Shown: in pieces, positions 19,037 to 27,425 of the stretch | Numbering within the stretch: position 1 is the first letter of the stretch | Layout: each line of letters opens with the position of its first letter | The notes under the pieces: model-generated | Seen by the model: only the letters and a program-made list of their open reading frames with translations | Told to the model about the DNA's origin: nothing | The model's database searches: none | DNA from: Mucilaginibacter empetricola | Lineage (GTDB): Bacteria; Bacteroidota; Bacteroidia; Sphingobacteriales; Sphingobacteriaceae | NCBI RefSeq assembly: GCF_024808665.1 | Contig: NZ_JANUBZ010000012.1 | Coordinates: 62,001 to 126,000, forward strand | Reading direction: 5' to 3' | Length of the DNA stretch: 64,000 nt | Made by a program: the position numbers and the translations under genes

Positions 19037-19513
19037 TTACAAATAGAAATTTTTGTATTGATGTTTTTGCGATAAGCTGGATTCTGCGTAACCAATTACT
19101 TTGTTTTTTTCGAGCAGCTCCAACAGTTGTTTTGCCGGGTAATAATCAACCTCAACCGGAATGATGAGTCCGAGGTATTTGTTGTTGAGTACCCTGCTTT
19201 TGCATCCCAGCAGCTCAAACTCCTGGCAAATATCTGTTATGGTGTATTCATCGTCTGTTACCACCACGTGAACAGTTGAATTGCCCGAATATTCAATTGT
19301 TTTGCGGTAGGTAAGCTTTCCTTCAATCGCTTTAAACTCGGCCCATACAATATCGCCTATGGCTATTTTGGGGAGATAAAACGGAATATTTAACAATTTA
19401 TAGTAGCCATATTCTTCATTAACAACTTCAGCTTTAACACTTTCAGAATGTTCATCTTCCAGTATATCGCTATACAAACGGCACAATATGCTTACTACAG
19501 TATCTTCGGACAT
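19037..19513 (-). CDS. DUF4265-like protein
   Basis: 158 residues from ATG 19513; a longer frame starts at TTG 19531. The central block LLNIPFYLPKIAIGDIVWAEFKAIEGKLTYRKTIEYSGNSTVHVVV resembles the DUF4265 core (PF14085), a small soluble domain of unknown function. No signal peptide. It is convergent with lolA, with about 40 bases between the stops and no clear terminator. Confidence 0.65.
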   Translation of the reverse strand: MSEDTVVSILCRLYSDILEDEHSESVKAEVVNEEYGYYKLLNIPFYLPKIAIGDIVWAEFKAIEGKLTYRKTIEYSGNSTVHVVVTDDEYTITDICQEFELLGCKSRVLNNKYLGLIIPVEVDYYPAKQLLELLEKNKVIGYAESSLSQKHQYKNFYL

Positions 19514-19597
19514 TGATAATTTTTGAGCCAATTTAATTATTCCGTATTACCTGTTTTAACGCAACGCTCTACAACCCTACATCAGGTAATTTTTAAA

Positions 19598-19648
19598 AGG
19601 TTGATTAAATTTATTCCTAAAACTACTAAAATTAAACTTAATCAACCT
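19598..19648. terminator. Possible long-loop hairpin after the DUF5009 gene
   Basis: An 11-bp stem, AGGTTGATTAA/TTAATCAACCT, with a 29-base loop, located 27 bases beyond the stop at 19675. The loop is large and there is no clear T run, so a terminator role is uncertain. Confidence 0.35.
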
Positions 19649-19674
19649 ACAATACGATTGTCTCTTTTAAATTG

Positions 19675-20808
19675 CTACACCCTTATATAAATTTTATTTT
19701 TATCCAATATTTTGCCCAATAACCAACAAACCAGCATGTAGGTGATGGCAAATAATAGAGAGCCTACAGCGCCTGGAGCTATCACCTGGAAAAAGACATT
19801 GTTAATCCAATCATTGAAGTTTACCTTGTTTATAACAATATAGCCAAGCCATCCACCTAAAAGTTCGGAGAAAATATAGATTGGCAATGGGTTTTTGCCA
19901 ACAACGGTAAAAAAGGAAGTCCACTTATTATTTGCTTTGGTGCGTATTTCAATAATATACACCAGCGCCGAAATCCAAACTAAATCAATACCTACTGTTA
20001 ATAAAACAAATGGGCTCGACCATAATTTTTTGGCGATAGGGAAAGTCATGTTCCAAAACAATGCGATAAAGATAAACAGGAAGCCAAACAGCATCAATTT
20101 CGAAATGGTTTCATAACCTTTTCCTTTTTCCTGGATGAATTTACCTGCATAATAGCCACAAATTACATTTACAATGGCAGGCAGCGTACTCAATATTCCT
20201 TCTGGATCAAAGGCTACTCCTTCGCCATGATACATGTGTGCATCACCAACAATAAATTTATCTAAATAGGTACCTGCATTGGTTAACATGCCATAAGGAG
20301 CAGCGTGATCGCCAAAAACAAGCAATAGAACCCAGTATCCAACCAAAAGCAGTATACTTATAATAATAATGGCTCTTTTTGACTTTATAAAGTAAATAAG
20401 CAATGAAGCAAAAAGATAGCAAAGACCAATACGTTGTAAAACACCAAAAATTCTTGTTTGACCTATTGATTCAATTGACCATCCTTTATCGCCGTGTTCA
20501 ATACTGCCAATCCAATACATCAAATATCCTAGCAAAAATATAAGGGCCGCCCGCTTAAATATCCGGTACACTACCGCGCCGGTACCTAAACCAATGAATT
20601 TCTTTTGTGAAAAACTCATCGCATTTCCCACTGCAAATAAAAACGATGGGAAAACCAAATCGGTTGGTGTAAAACCAAACCAGGCTGCGTGATCCAGCGG
20701 TGGAAATGCAGCCGCGCCGCTTCCCGGTGTATTTACAATGATCATAAAACAAATTGTCATTCCGCGAAATACATCCAGCGAAAGGAAACGGTTGTTACTT
20801 TGGTCCAT
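19675..20808 (-). CDS. DUF5009 membrane protein (heparan-alpha-glucosaminide acetyltransferase-like)
   Basis: 377 residues, ATG start, with about ten hydrophobic helices. The opening LSLDVFRGMTICFMIIVNTPG and the following FPPLDHAAWFGFTPTDLVFPSFLFAVGNAMSF are the signature of the NagX/YeiB-like acyltransferase family related to lysosomal HGSNAT. By family it moves acetyl groups across the membrane onto amino sugars. The conserved His in the first loop (LDHAAWFG) could carry the acetyl group. In Bacteroidota such genes often accompany glycan degradation; here it stands alone. Confidence 0.85.
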   Translation of the reverse strand: MDQSNNRFLSLDVFRGMTICFMIIVNTPGSGAAAFPPLDHAAWFGFTPTDLVFPSFLFAVGNAMSFSQKKFIGLGTGAVVYRIFKRAALIFLLGYLMYWIGSIEHGDKGWSIESIGQTRIFGVLQRIGLCYLFASLLIYFIKSKRAIIIISILLLVGYWVLLLVFGDHAAPYGMLTNAGTYLDKFIVGDAHMYHGEGVAFDPEGILSTLPAIVNVICGYYAGKFIQEKGKGYETISKLMLFGFLFIFIALFWNMTFPIAKKLWSSPFVLLTVGIDLVWISALVYIIEIRTKANNKWTSFFTVVGKNPLPIYIFSELLGGWLGYIVINKVNFNDWINNVFFQVIAPGAVGSLLFAITYMLVCWLLGKILDKNKIYIRV

Positions 20809-21016
20809 TTTTTGATTAAAGGTTTAAAATTTTTAGGGAAATAAGGGACAATATAAAAATATTAAAATTCAAACCCAATCTTGATTGCAATATTTTTAAA
20901 ACCCAGCTAAAGATTTTAATTTTTTTTAAGAAGTGCACTTTAAACGCCTTGTCATCTTTCTCGTCCGAGCACTTTCAAACTTCAACTAACAAAACAAATT
21001 GCTATTTTTGAAACTC

Positions 21017-21289
21017 ATGTTAACAATAACTAATCATACTCTCGAAAAACTGGAAATGTTATTAAAAACAACTGGTTATAAGGTTCGATATGAAAAAGGC
21101 AACTTTAAAACCGGAGCCTGCCTGCTGCAACACAGTAAGATTATTGTGGTTAACAAATTCTCAGGTTTGGAAAGCAAAATTTTGGCGTTAAGCGAACTTG
21201 CTCGTGACCTGGAGATGGATTATAATTTACTTGATGATAAACAAGTTGCCTTTCATCAGCAGCTACAACAAATAAAACTGGAATTGTGA
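21017..21289 (+). CDS. Small conserved protein, unknown function
   Basis: 90 residues from ATG 21017; the upstream TTG at 20999 is less likely. It is soluble, mixed alpha/beta, with a single cysteine in FKTGACLLQHSKIIVVNK. No family recognised. Its TGA overlaps the GTG start of the PhnP-like hydrolase gene (GTGA overlap), indicating translational coupling, so the two proteins probably serve one pathway. Confidence 0.75.
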   Translation: MLTITNHTLEKLEMLLKTTGYKVRYEKGNFKTGACLLQHSKIIVVNKFSGLESKILALSELARDLEMDYNLLDDKQVAFHQQLQQIKLEL

Positions 21290-22047
21290 CCATTACATTT
21301 TTAGGAACCGGAACCTCGCAGGGTGTGCCTGTTATTGCCTGCAATTGTGAGGTATGTATTTCAACCGATAAAAAAGACAAGCGCTTGCGCACTTCCATAT
21401 TAATTGAAGGCGAGGATAAGGTAGTTGTGGTTGATTCCGGTCCCGATTTCCGTTACCAGATGTTACGAGCAAACGTGCAGCACCTGGATGCTATTGTTTT
21501 TACGCACGAGCATAAAGATCATATTGCCGGCATGGATGACATAAGGGCATTTAACTACAAGCAAAAAGGACCTATTGAAGTGTATGCTTCGCCACGTGTT
21601 CAAACCGCGCTTAAAAGAGAATTCTATTATATTTTTGAGGAGTTTAAATATCCCGGCATCCCGCAACTTAACCTGCACACCATTGGGCTCGATCCTTTTA
21701 AAATAGGCGATATTAATTTTACCCCGATAGAGGTAATGCATTATATGCTACCTGTACTGGGTTTCAGGATAAAAGATTTCACCTATATCACTGATGCCAA
21801 AACGGTGTCAGAAACAGAAAAGGAAAAGATAAAAGGAAGCAAAATATTGGTAATTAATGCACTGCAGATACAGAGCCATATTTCGCACTTTACCTATGAC
21901 GAAGCAATTGCTTTTGCCCAGGAAATTGGCGCCGAAAAAACTTATTTTACACATATTAGCCACAGGCTGGGTAAACATGCCGATGTTATGGACCAATTAC
22001 CGCCGGGTATTGAATTAGCCTATGATGGCTTAAAAATTGAAATATAA
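21286..22047 (+). CDS. Metallo-beta-lactamase-fold hydrolase, PhnP-like
   Basis: 253 residues with GTG start, overlapping the preceding stop by 4 bases. TFLGTGTSQGVPVIACNCEVC is the family opening, with paired cysteines as in PhnP. The metal-binding motif is HEHKDH (His74, His76, Asp78, His79), with later ligands in EVMHYM, YITDAK and THISHRLG. By family it is a phosphodiesterase of the phosphoribosyl cyclic phosphate type or a general cyclic phosphodiesterase. There are no phn genes nearby, so a role in phosphonate use is not supported. Confidence 0.88.
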   Translation: MTITFLGTGTSQGVPVIACNCEVCISTDKKDKRLRTSILIEGEDKVVVVDSGPDFRYQMLRANVQHLDAIVFTHEHKDHIAGMDDIRAFNYKQKGPIEVYASPRVQTALKREFYYIFEEFKYPGIPQLNLHTIGLDPFKIGDINFTPIEVMHYMLPVLGFRIKDFTYITDAKTVSETEKEKIKGSKILVINALQIQSHISHFTYDEAIAFAQEIGAEKTYFTHISHRLGKHADVMDQLPPGIELAYDGLKIEI

Positions 22048-22050
22048 GGC

Positions 22051-22542
22051 TTATAGTTTAACAAAGCTTATCCTGTCCATTGACCCGCGATAGCTACCCA
22101 AGTGACCTTTATGGCGCATATCAACTTTTCCCCTGATGGTAATTTTCCTGTTGTTAATCAACGTAAACTTACCATCATTAAATTCAAAAAGCCCCTGGCG
22201 GGTTCCTGTTAAATATAAAGGGCAATCCTGACTGAAATTAATCCAGATGGCGTGACCGCTGGAATGGTCGACAAAGGAGCTGTCATTAACCAAGGCCGAT
22301 TCCTCGTTACCCTCCACATATTTGCCATCAACCTCAATATATTGATGATCGTATTGCTGGATGCTGTCAATGAGTTGAGTAAAGGTAATGTGCTTAAAAA
22401 CGATACCGTCATCACAACTGCTTCTGTAAATTTTTGCTTGTTTATGCTTGCAGGATGAAAGTATCAGAGAAAGTATCAGGCAAGTAAAGACGAGTCCTTT
22501 ATGAAACGAACTTAGTAATGGTTTTAAAGGGGTATCGGCCAT
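22051..22542 (-). CDS. Putative lipoprotein of unknown function
   Basis: 163 residues. The N-terminus has a hydrophobic stretch ending in the lipobox LILSSC, so lipid attachment at that cysteine is likely. The mature part is a small beta-rich domain (HITFTQLIDSIQQYDHQYIEVDGKYVEG, KITIRGKVDMRHKGHLGSYRGSMDRISFVKL), possibly OB-like. It is convergent with the PhnP-like gene, only 3 bases between the stops. No function recognised. Confidence 0.7.
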   Translation of the reverse strand: MADTPLKPLLSSFHKGLVFTCLILSLILSSCKHKQAKIYRSSCDDGIVFKHITFTQLIDSIQQYDHQYIEVDGKYVEGNEESALVNDSSFVDHSSGHAIWINFSQDCPLYLTGTRQGLFEFNDGKFTLINNRKITIRGKVDMRHKGHLGSYRGSMDRISFVKL

Positions 22543-22824
22543 AGACTACATTTGTAGATAAAAATTCAATAGAGGACCAATTAAGCCCCTTAGCGTTTCG
22601 AAATTTAATTTCGCCCCTTATAGACCTGCACTTACACCAAAGGTTTAAAATGCAATATAACTAATTTTGAGCGAATTCCGGCTATGCAAATAAACTAAGC
22701 GTAAGCGGTACCTGGCTTTTATATTCACAAACTTTACATTTTAAAGATCAGCGAACGGCGATTACAGATTATGGTGACAAACAAGTATCATAAAACCATT
22801 TATTAGCTCACCTTTCAAAGAAAA

Positions 22825-23991
22825 CTACTGCCCGGCCCGAAGCATTTGTTTATGCGTTCTTCTGTGGGTAACTTCTTTCTCTTTTTGTTTTTTGGGCTTT
22901 TTCCGTTTACCCAACCAAACAATAAAACCGGTAACAGGTAATGTTGCACAAATTAAACTGGCTAAAAAAGCAATAATTTTAGTGGTTAAACCCCACACCT
23001 GCCCTACGTGAATATCATAATTCAAATCATTCAGCTTTAGGCCGGCGCTTTTTTTAACATCGGGTAAAAATTTAAGCAGCTTGCCATTATTTCTGTCGTA
23101 ATAATACTCATCACTGTTGCCAAAATGCATGCTTTCGCGATAAGCGGTAATATTTATGGTCCCGCTTTTAGTGCCATCATCAGCAATTAAAAACATCTGC
23201 GCATTGGGTTCTGATTTTTTTACTTCGAAAAATACCCGATCTGCCACCGGCTGCGCAGCCACTGCAACTTTGCCTGTTGTGTCCGATTTAGGGAAAACAG
23301 CCTCATCCGGATAACTTTTACCCAGGTTGGCTGCTTTATAAATGCCGGTATTTACCCAATTAAAAGCAATTGATAAACCACTCAACGCCAATATAATGGC
23401 TATGCTGGTAGCATAAAAGCCAAACACATTATGCAGGTCGTAATTGATTCTTCGCCAACGACTGCCCCATTTTATAGTGAAGCTTCTTTTGCGGTCGCTT
23501 TTGCGTTTGGGCCACCAAAGTACAATGCCGGTGATCATTAAAATCAAAAAAATAATTACCGAAATACCTACCACCATTTGCCCCACTTTTGCGGGCAGCA
23601 ATAAATAAAGGTGAATGTATTTTACGACGGTAAAAAAGTTTTCCTGCAATCCTTCGGTGTGTAGTAATTGCCCAGTGTATGGGTTGATGTAGATATAAGT
23701 AAAACCTCGCCGCTTTACATTTGCCAGTACCGCTGCGGGCCTGTCAGGACCAAAATAATAGATATAATTAGCCGCTGCACCGGGGTATTTTGCTGTCGCG
23801 ATATTTTTTAAGGTAGATGGTGCAATATAAGGCTTATGTTGAACTTCCACCTTTCGCCACGAGTATATGGCGTCTTGTATTTCATCCTGAAAACAAAAAA
23901 TACAACCGGTAATACTCACAATAAACACCACCAGCCCGGAGGTGAATCCGAGCCAGCGATGTATAAATAATATTGTTTTTTTAAACGTCAT
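22825..23991 (-). CDS. PepSY-associated membrane protein
   Basis: 388 residues from ATG 23991. Four transmembrane helices: the first at residues 8-30 (HRWLGFTSGLVVFIVSITGCIFCF), others near 140-165, 185-215 and 335-365. The large periplasmic loop and the segment DLHNVFGFYATSIAIILALSGLSIAFNW are typical of the PepSY_TM family. It ends with a lysine-rich cytoplasmic tail. By family it is a ferric reductase-like or iron-siderophore handling protein beside TonB receptors. It follows the receptor gene after 4 bases and is surely co-transcribed. Confidence 0.88.
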   Translation of the reverse strand: MTFKKTILFIHRWLGFTSGLVVFIVSITGCIFCFQDEIQDAIYSWRKVEVQHKPYIAPSTLKNIATAKYPGAAANYIYYFGPDRPAAVLANVKRRGFTYIYINPYTGQLLHTEGLQENFFTVVKYIHLYLLLPAKVGQMVVGISVIIFLILMITGIVLWWPKRKSDRKRSFTIKWGSRWRRINYDLHNVFGFYATSIAIILALSGLSIAFNWVNTGIYKAANLGKSYPDEAVFPKSDTTGKVAVAAQPVADRVFFEVKKSEPNAQMFLIADDGTKSGTINITAYRESMHFGNSDEYYYDRNNGKLLKFLPDVKKSAGLKLNDLNYDIHVGQVWGLTTKIIAFLASLICATLPVTGFIVWLGKRKKPKKQKEKEVTHRRTHKQMLRAGQ

Positions 23992-23995
23992 CAAC

Positions 23996-26413
23996 TTAAA
24001 ACTTGAAAGCTATGCTGCCTACAACCTGCCTCGGCATTTGCGGGTTAACGGTTGAATAACCTGTATAATATTTTTCGTTGGCAAAGTTGTTTACCCCAAA
24101 GGAGAAACGGTATTTTGATACTTCATAAAATACAGTGCTGTTTAAAACCACGTACGATGGTAAAGTAAACACGCCTGTTGAAGTGTTCAGCACATCATTA
24201 GCACTTGCATAATTACCGCCAATGCCAAAGCCTAAACCTTTAATAAGCTCTTTTGGCAAACGGTAGCTCAACCATAAATTGGCTGTATAAGGAGAACCCG
24301 CGGTAGTTGGCCTGGTGCCATCAACACTCGGGCTGATATTAGTATATTTTGAATCGTTATAAGCAAAACCGGCTATCACATTGAATCCGGCAAATGGATT
24401 AGCTATAACTTCTGCTTCGAAGCCTTTACTCAACTGTGTACCGTTTTGAATGTTGAAATTAGGATTCTCCGGATACTGACGGATAACATCCTGCACCTTA
24501 ATGTCATAATAACTTAAAGTACTGGTCAGCTTACCATCAAATAAACTCAGTTTCACACCACCTTCAACCTGGTTAGCTTCTTCGGGTTTAAAAGTTTTGC
24601 CGGCATAATCTGTTCCCGGTTCGTTGGTAAAACCGTTTTGGTAGTTAGCAAATAAGGATACTTCGTTTTTTACCACCTGGTAAACTAATCCGAATTTAGG
24701 CGATAAATCATTTTGCGTATACAAGCCCGTTTTTACCTGGGTAGTTGGATTATAGCTTCCTTGGTTATCAAAATGATCAAAACGAATGGCAGCCTGCGCA
24801 ATTAACCGGTCAGTAATATTTACTACATCAGAGGCATAGGCAGCATAAGTGTTCGACGAAAAAATATAAGGAAAAACATAATAACCGCCTGCTGCATATT
24901 GCGCACTCAAGTTGGCTTTGTTAAAAGTATTATAATTAAAAGTACTGCTGTTAATAGGCGCAACATCATAAGCACCTTCAATAAACGACTGATCAGAATT
25001 AACTCTGAAAAAGTCCAGCCCAGCAACAAAACGGTTTCTTACATTACCGATGTTAAAATCACCGTTAATATTTTCCTGTACGTCCAGTTGTTTTTGCCAG
25101 CTGTTGCGGGTCGATTGATCATCACGCGCCATCGAATCTTTTGACATCAGGTAGTAGTAGGGTCCGAAACCGTTGGAGTAGCTATAAGATGATGAAATGT
25201 TGGTTTGTGATTTCCAGTGATCTGAAATTTTATAATTAATCACCCCAAAAAAGTTATAGCTTTTTGATTGTTGCGATAAATCGCCATTGTTATATGTTTT
25301 GTAATAATCAATGTTTAACTGCTTGGCGTTAGTAGCGCCCAACTCGGCAGTGGTTACACCATAGTTGAAAAAGTAAATAGGTTGAATGGTGTTATTTCCC
25401 TCCGAAAGTTCAGCATCAAACTGAATAGAAAGCCTATCGTTCACTTTATATAATAAACTCGGATCAACAGTAATTCCCCTGCTAAAACCATTTTGCTGCC
25501 AGCTGCCCTGGTAGTTAAATGCCGTGTTTAAACGGAATAGTAATTTTTTAGCGGAGTCAAGCGGCGTGTTGATATCGGCGCTAACACGGTTCATGCCATA
25601 GCTGCCTACATTATAGGTTAGCTGGCCGCCTAAACTGTCATATGGTTTTTTGGTAATCCGGTTAATTAAACCACCGTATGAAGTTAAAGCGCTGCCAAAC
25701 AGCGTTGCCGAAGGACCTTTTAAAACCTCAACACTCTCAATATTTACTGCATCAATAGTGTTGCTTACATTACCCAATACACCATTGCGTAATAAGCTTT
25801 GTACCACAAAACCGCGTGAAGTATAATAGCTGCCACCATCGCCACTACGGCCGGTTGCCTGCCACATGGTTTGTATACCGGGAGCATTTTTCACAGCATT
25901 ATCAACAGTGGTAACATTTTGTTCTTCTAACAGTGAGGAAGCTATATTGCTGTAAACCTGTGGATTCTCCAGATTATCTAATGGTATTTTTTGAACATCG
26001 TCGCTGCGTTTTTTGGCAAATTTGTTTTTGTTGCCATTTATAGTTACCTCGCTCAATGCGCTAGCGCTAATTTGAATCGTAATAGCTGGTACAAGAGTTG
26101 TTTCGCCAGCCTTTACCACAACGTCAATTTCCTGATTTTTTATGCCGATGTGCGATACAATCAGTTTGTAATTGCCCGCGGGTGCTTTAAATTCAAATTC
26201 ACCGTCTTTGTTGGTAACCACTCCGTAGCCGGTACCTTTCAGTTTTACGGAGATGTTTTCGGCAGGTGTTTTTTCTGCGGTAACCACATCACCTTTTATG
26301 ATGCCCTTAACTGTTCCTTTCTGTTGGCCGTATGAAACACCTGCGAACATGAGAAAGAATAATATGAAGAGAATTGCCGATAAGTTTTTGAATGATAAGT
26401 TGAGTTTGATCAT
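23996..26413 (-). CDS. TonB-dependent siderophore receptor
   Basis: 805 residues. Signal peptide (residues 1-29), carboxypeptidase-like regulatory beta domain (about 35-115, with IKGDVVTAEKTPAENISVKLKGTGYGVVTNKDGEFEFKAPAG), plug domain with VEVLKGPSATLFGSALTSYGGLINRITKKP, then the 22-strand barrel ending in phenylalanine (VVGSIAFKF). This order is standard for Bacteroidota ferric-siderophore receptors. By family it imports an iron chelate using TonB/ExbBD energy. The downstream PepSY membrane protein and the inverted repeat over its promoter fit iron-regulated uptake. Confidence 0.93.
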   Translation of the reverse strand: MIKLNLSFKNLSAILFILFFLMFAGVSYGQQKGTVKGIIKGDVVTAEKTPAENISVKLKGTGYGVVTNKDGEFEFKAPAGNYKLIVSHIGIKNQEIDVVVKAGETTLVPAITIQISASALSEVTINGNKNKFAKKRSDDVQKIPLDNLENPQVYSNIASSLLEEQNVTTVDNAVKNAPGIQTMWQATGRSGDGGSYYTSRGFVVQSLLRNGVLGNVSNTIDAVNIESVEVLKGPSATLFGSALTSYGGLINRITKKPYDSLGGQLTYNVGSYGMNRVSADINTPLDSAKKLLFRLNTAFNYQGSWQQNGFSRGITVDPSLLYKVNDRLSIQFDAELSEGNNTIQPIYFFNYGVTTAELGATNAKQLNIDYYKTYNNGDLSQQSKSYNFFGVINYKISDHWKSQTNISSSYSYSNGFGPYYYLMSKDSMARDDQSTRNSWQKQLDVQENINGDFNIGNVRNRFVAGLDFFRVNSDQSFIEGAYDVAPINSSTFNYNTFNKANLSAQYAAGGYYVFPYIFSSNTYAAYASDVVNITDRLIAQAAIRFDHFDNQGSYNPTTQVKTGLYTQNDLSPKFGLVYQVVKNEVSLFANYQNGFTNEPGTDYAGKTFKPEEANQVEGGVKLSLFDGKLTSTLSYYDIKVQDVIRQYPENPNFNIQNGTQLSKGFEAEVIANPFAGFNVIAGFAYNDSKYTNISPSVDGTRPTTAGSPYTANLWLSYRLPKELIKGLGFGIGGNYASANDVLNTSTGVFTLPSYVVLNSTVFYEVSKYRFSFGVNNFANEKYYTGYSTVNPQMPRQVVGSIAFKF

Positions 26414-26432
26414 TTTATTTTTATTTAGACTA

Positions 26433-26480
26433 ATTATAAATAATGGCGCAAATGTATATCTGTATTATTTATAATCCAAA
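26433..26480 (-). promoter_or_regulatory. Promoter and inverted-repeat operator of the TonB receptor operon
   Basis: On the minus strand TTTG (26480-26477) and TACATTTG (26456-26449) are 20 bases apart, a complete Bacteroidota -33/-7 promoter. Two perfect 12-bp inverted arms, ATTATAAATAAT (26433-26444) and ATTATTTATAAT (26464-26475), flank the -7 element. A repressor bound there would block initiation; an iron regulator of the Fur type is the obvious guess. Confidence 0.6.
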
Positions 26481-26518
26481 ATATTTTAAATAAAAATGCT
26501 GTGATAGAAAAGGGAAAT

Positions 26519-26547
26519 ACTTACGAAGTTTTAAAAACCTCGTAAGT
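26519..26547. repeat. Dispersed palindrome family, copy 2
   Basis: ACTTACGAAGTTTT joined to AAAACCTCGTAAGT, near-perfect inverted repeat. It lies between the IlvN-like gene and the TonB receptor gene. Confidence 0.75.
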
Positions 26548-26634
26548 GCTATTGCTTAATAATTTAATTACAAGCGATTTACAAATTTTAAAATACGAAG
26601 CTACAGCTTGCTACTTTAACCTTACCGACCATTA

Positions 26635-27168
26635 TTATGCAGGCACGGCTGCATAATAATTATCTAATTGTACCATACATTTTTCCGCAATCAAGCCGCT
26701 TTTGCAAAAGCTTAACAGATGTTGCCCATCTAAACGGTTATATAATTCGTTTAAATCGCGGTCGGTTCCAGTTTTTTGAATAACCAGCGAATCATCAAAT
26801 ATTTTACTTACTACGGCGCCATACTTTTGCAGCATTAACCATAAATCATCATTCAGCAATTGTTTGGCAACCCTGTAAAAACCAACTTTATTAAGCTCCA
26901 GTTCGCCGGGAAGCCAGGCCATTGCTTTGTAAATCTCAATCACCTTTTCAATTTTTTTCAATAAATTCTGTAACTCATCAAGCGGTAGTTTAGCCTCAAT
27001 GGTGATTAATACTAGCTCGTTGATATCGGTACGGGATACGTTAAGGCTGCTAATTACATAACTGCGTTTGTTCAGCAAGTTTAAGATCTGTGCAAGCAAA
27101 CCTTTTTTATCATCGGCATAAATAGCGATGATGCAATGATCATTTTCGTGGGGCCGGGGCTGTTTCAT
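26635..27168 (-). CDS. Divergent acetolactate synthase small subunit-like protein (IlvN/IlvH)
   Basis: 177 residues. The N-terminal ACT domain (CIIAIYADDKKGLLAQILNLLNKRSYVISSLNVSRTD) and the C-terminal domain (VGFYRVAKQLL, YGAVVSKIFDDSLVIQKTG, LLSFCKSGLIAEK) align by eye over the full length with IlvN of Bacteroidota, but at low similarity. By family such subunits bind valine and control acetohydroxyacid synthase in isoleucine/valine/leucine synthesis. No ilvB, ilvC or ilvD is nearby, which is unusual. A leader peptide rich in Ile, Leu and Val and a terminator precede it (27191-27320), which supports a branched-chain amino-acid role independently. Confidence 0.7.
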   Translation of the reverse strand: MKQPRPHENDHCIIAIYADDKKGLLAQILNLLNKRSYVISSLNVSRTDINELVLITIEAKLPLDELQNLLKKIEKVIEIYKAMAWLPGELELNKVGFYRVAKQLLNDDLWLMLQKYGAVVSKIFDDSLVIQKTGTDRDLNELYNRLDGQHLLSFCKSGLIAEKCMVQLDNYYAAVPA

Positions 27169-27190
27169 ATTTAATAATTAATTTTTGAGC

Positions 27191-27221
27191 AAAAAAAAAG
27201 CCCTCCGTTGAGGGAGGGCTT
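27191..27221 (-). terminator. Attenuator terminator in front of the IlvN-like gene
   Basis: A 9-bp stem, AAGCCCTCC/GGAGGGCTT, followed on the minus strand by nine T residues, ends 23 bases before the ATG of the IlvN-like gene. A second GGAGGG at 27259-27264, inside the leader peptide gene, can pair with the CCCTCC arm, giving the alternative antiterminator. It could also serve as the end of the upstream CocE-type gene, 200 bases away. Confidence 0.8.
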
Positions 27222-27251
27222 ACATTTATCTATTTAAAAGTTTTTACATAG

Positions 27252-27320
27252 CTAAGTTACCCTCCATTGTTTTGCAATGACAGTAATAACCAGAATAATC
27301 AGGTTAAAATTCAGTATCAT
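27252..27320 (-). CDS. Branched-chain amino-acid leader peptide, 22 residues
   Basis: A small open frame from ATG 27320 to TAG 27252. Eleven of the 22 residues are Ile, Leu or Val, with the run LIILVITVI in the middle. Its last codons (for Q-W-R-V-T) contain the GGAGGGT that can pair with the 5' arm of the terminator at 27191-27221. This is the arrangement of classical ribosome-mediated ilv attenuation: stalling at Ile/Leu/Val codons frees GGAGGG to form the antiterminator, and full translation covers it so that the terminator forms. Expression has not been shown; the argument is composition plus pairing plus position. Confidence 0.7.
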   Translation of the reverse strand: MILNFNLIILVITVIAKQWRVT

Positions 27321-27425
27321 CCCCAAAAAGGAATTATCCGGTTTAGCATTTGCTGTATATGGAAGTTTTACGTGCATATATTGATAAAGCACAAGGTAAG
27401 TATTTATTTCAATTACAAAAATTTA

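Noticed and set aside
22546..22557. Palindrome CTACATTTGTAG with an embedded TAnnTTTG on the plus strand as a promoter
   Set aside because: No plus-strand gene follows within the next kilobases, and it sits at the start of a minus-strand gene, so a -7 match here is probably chance.
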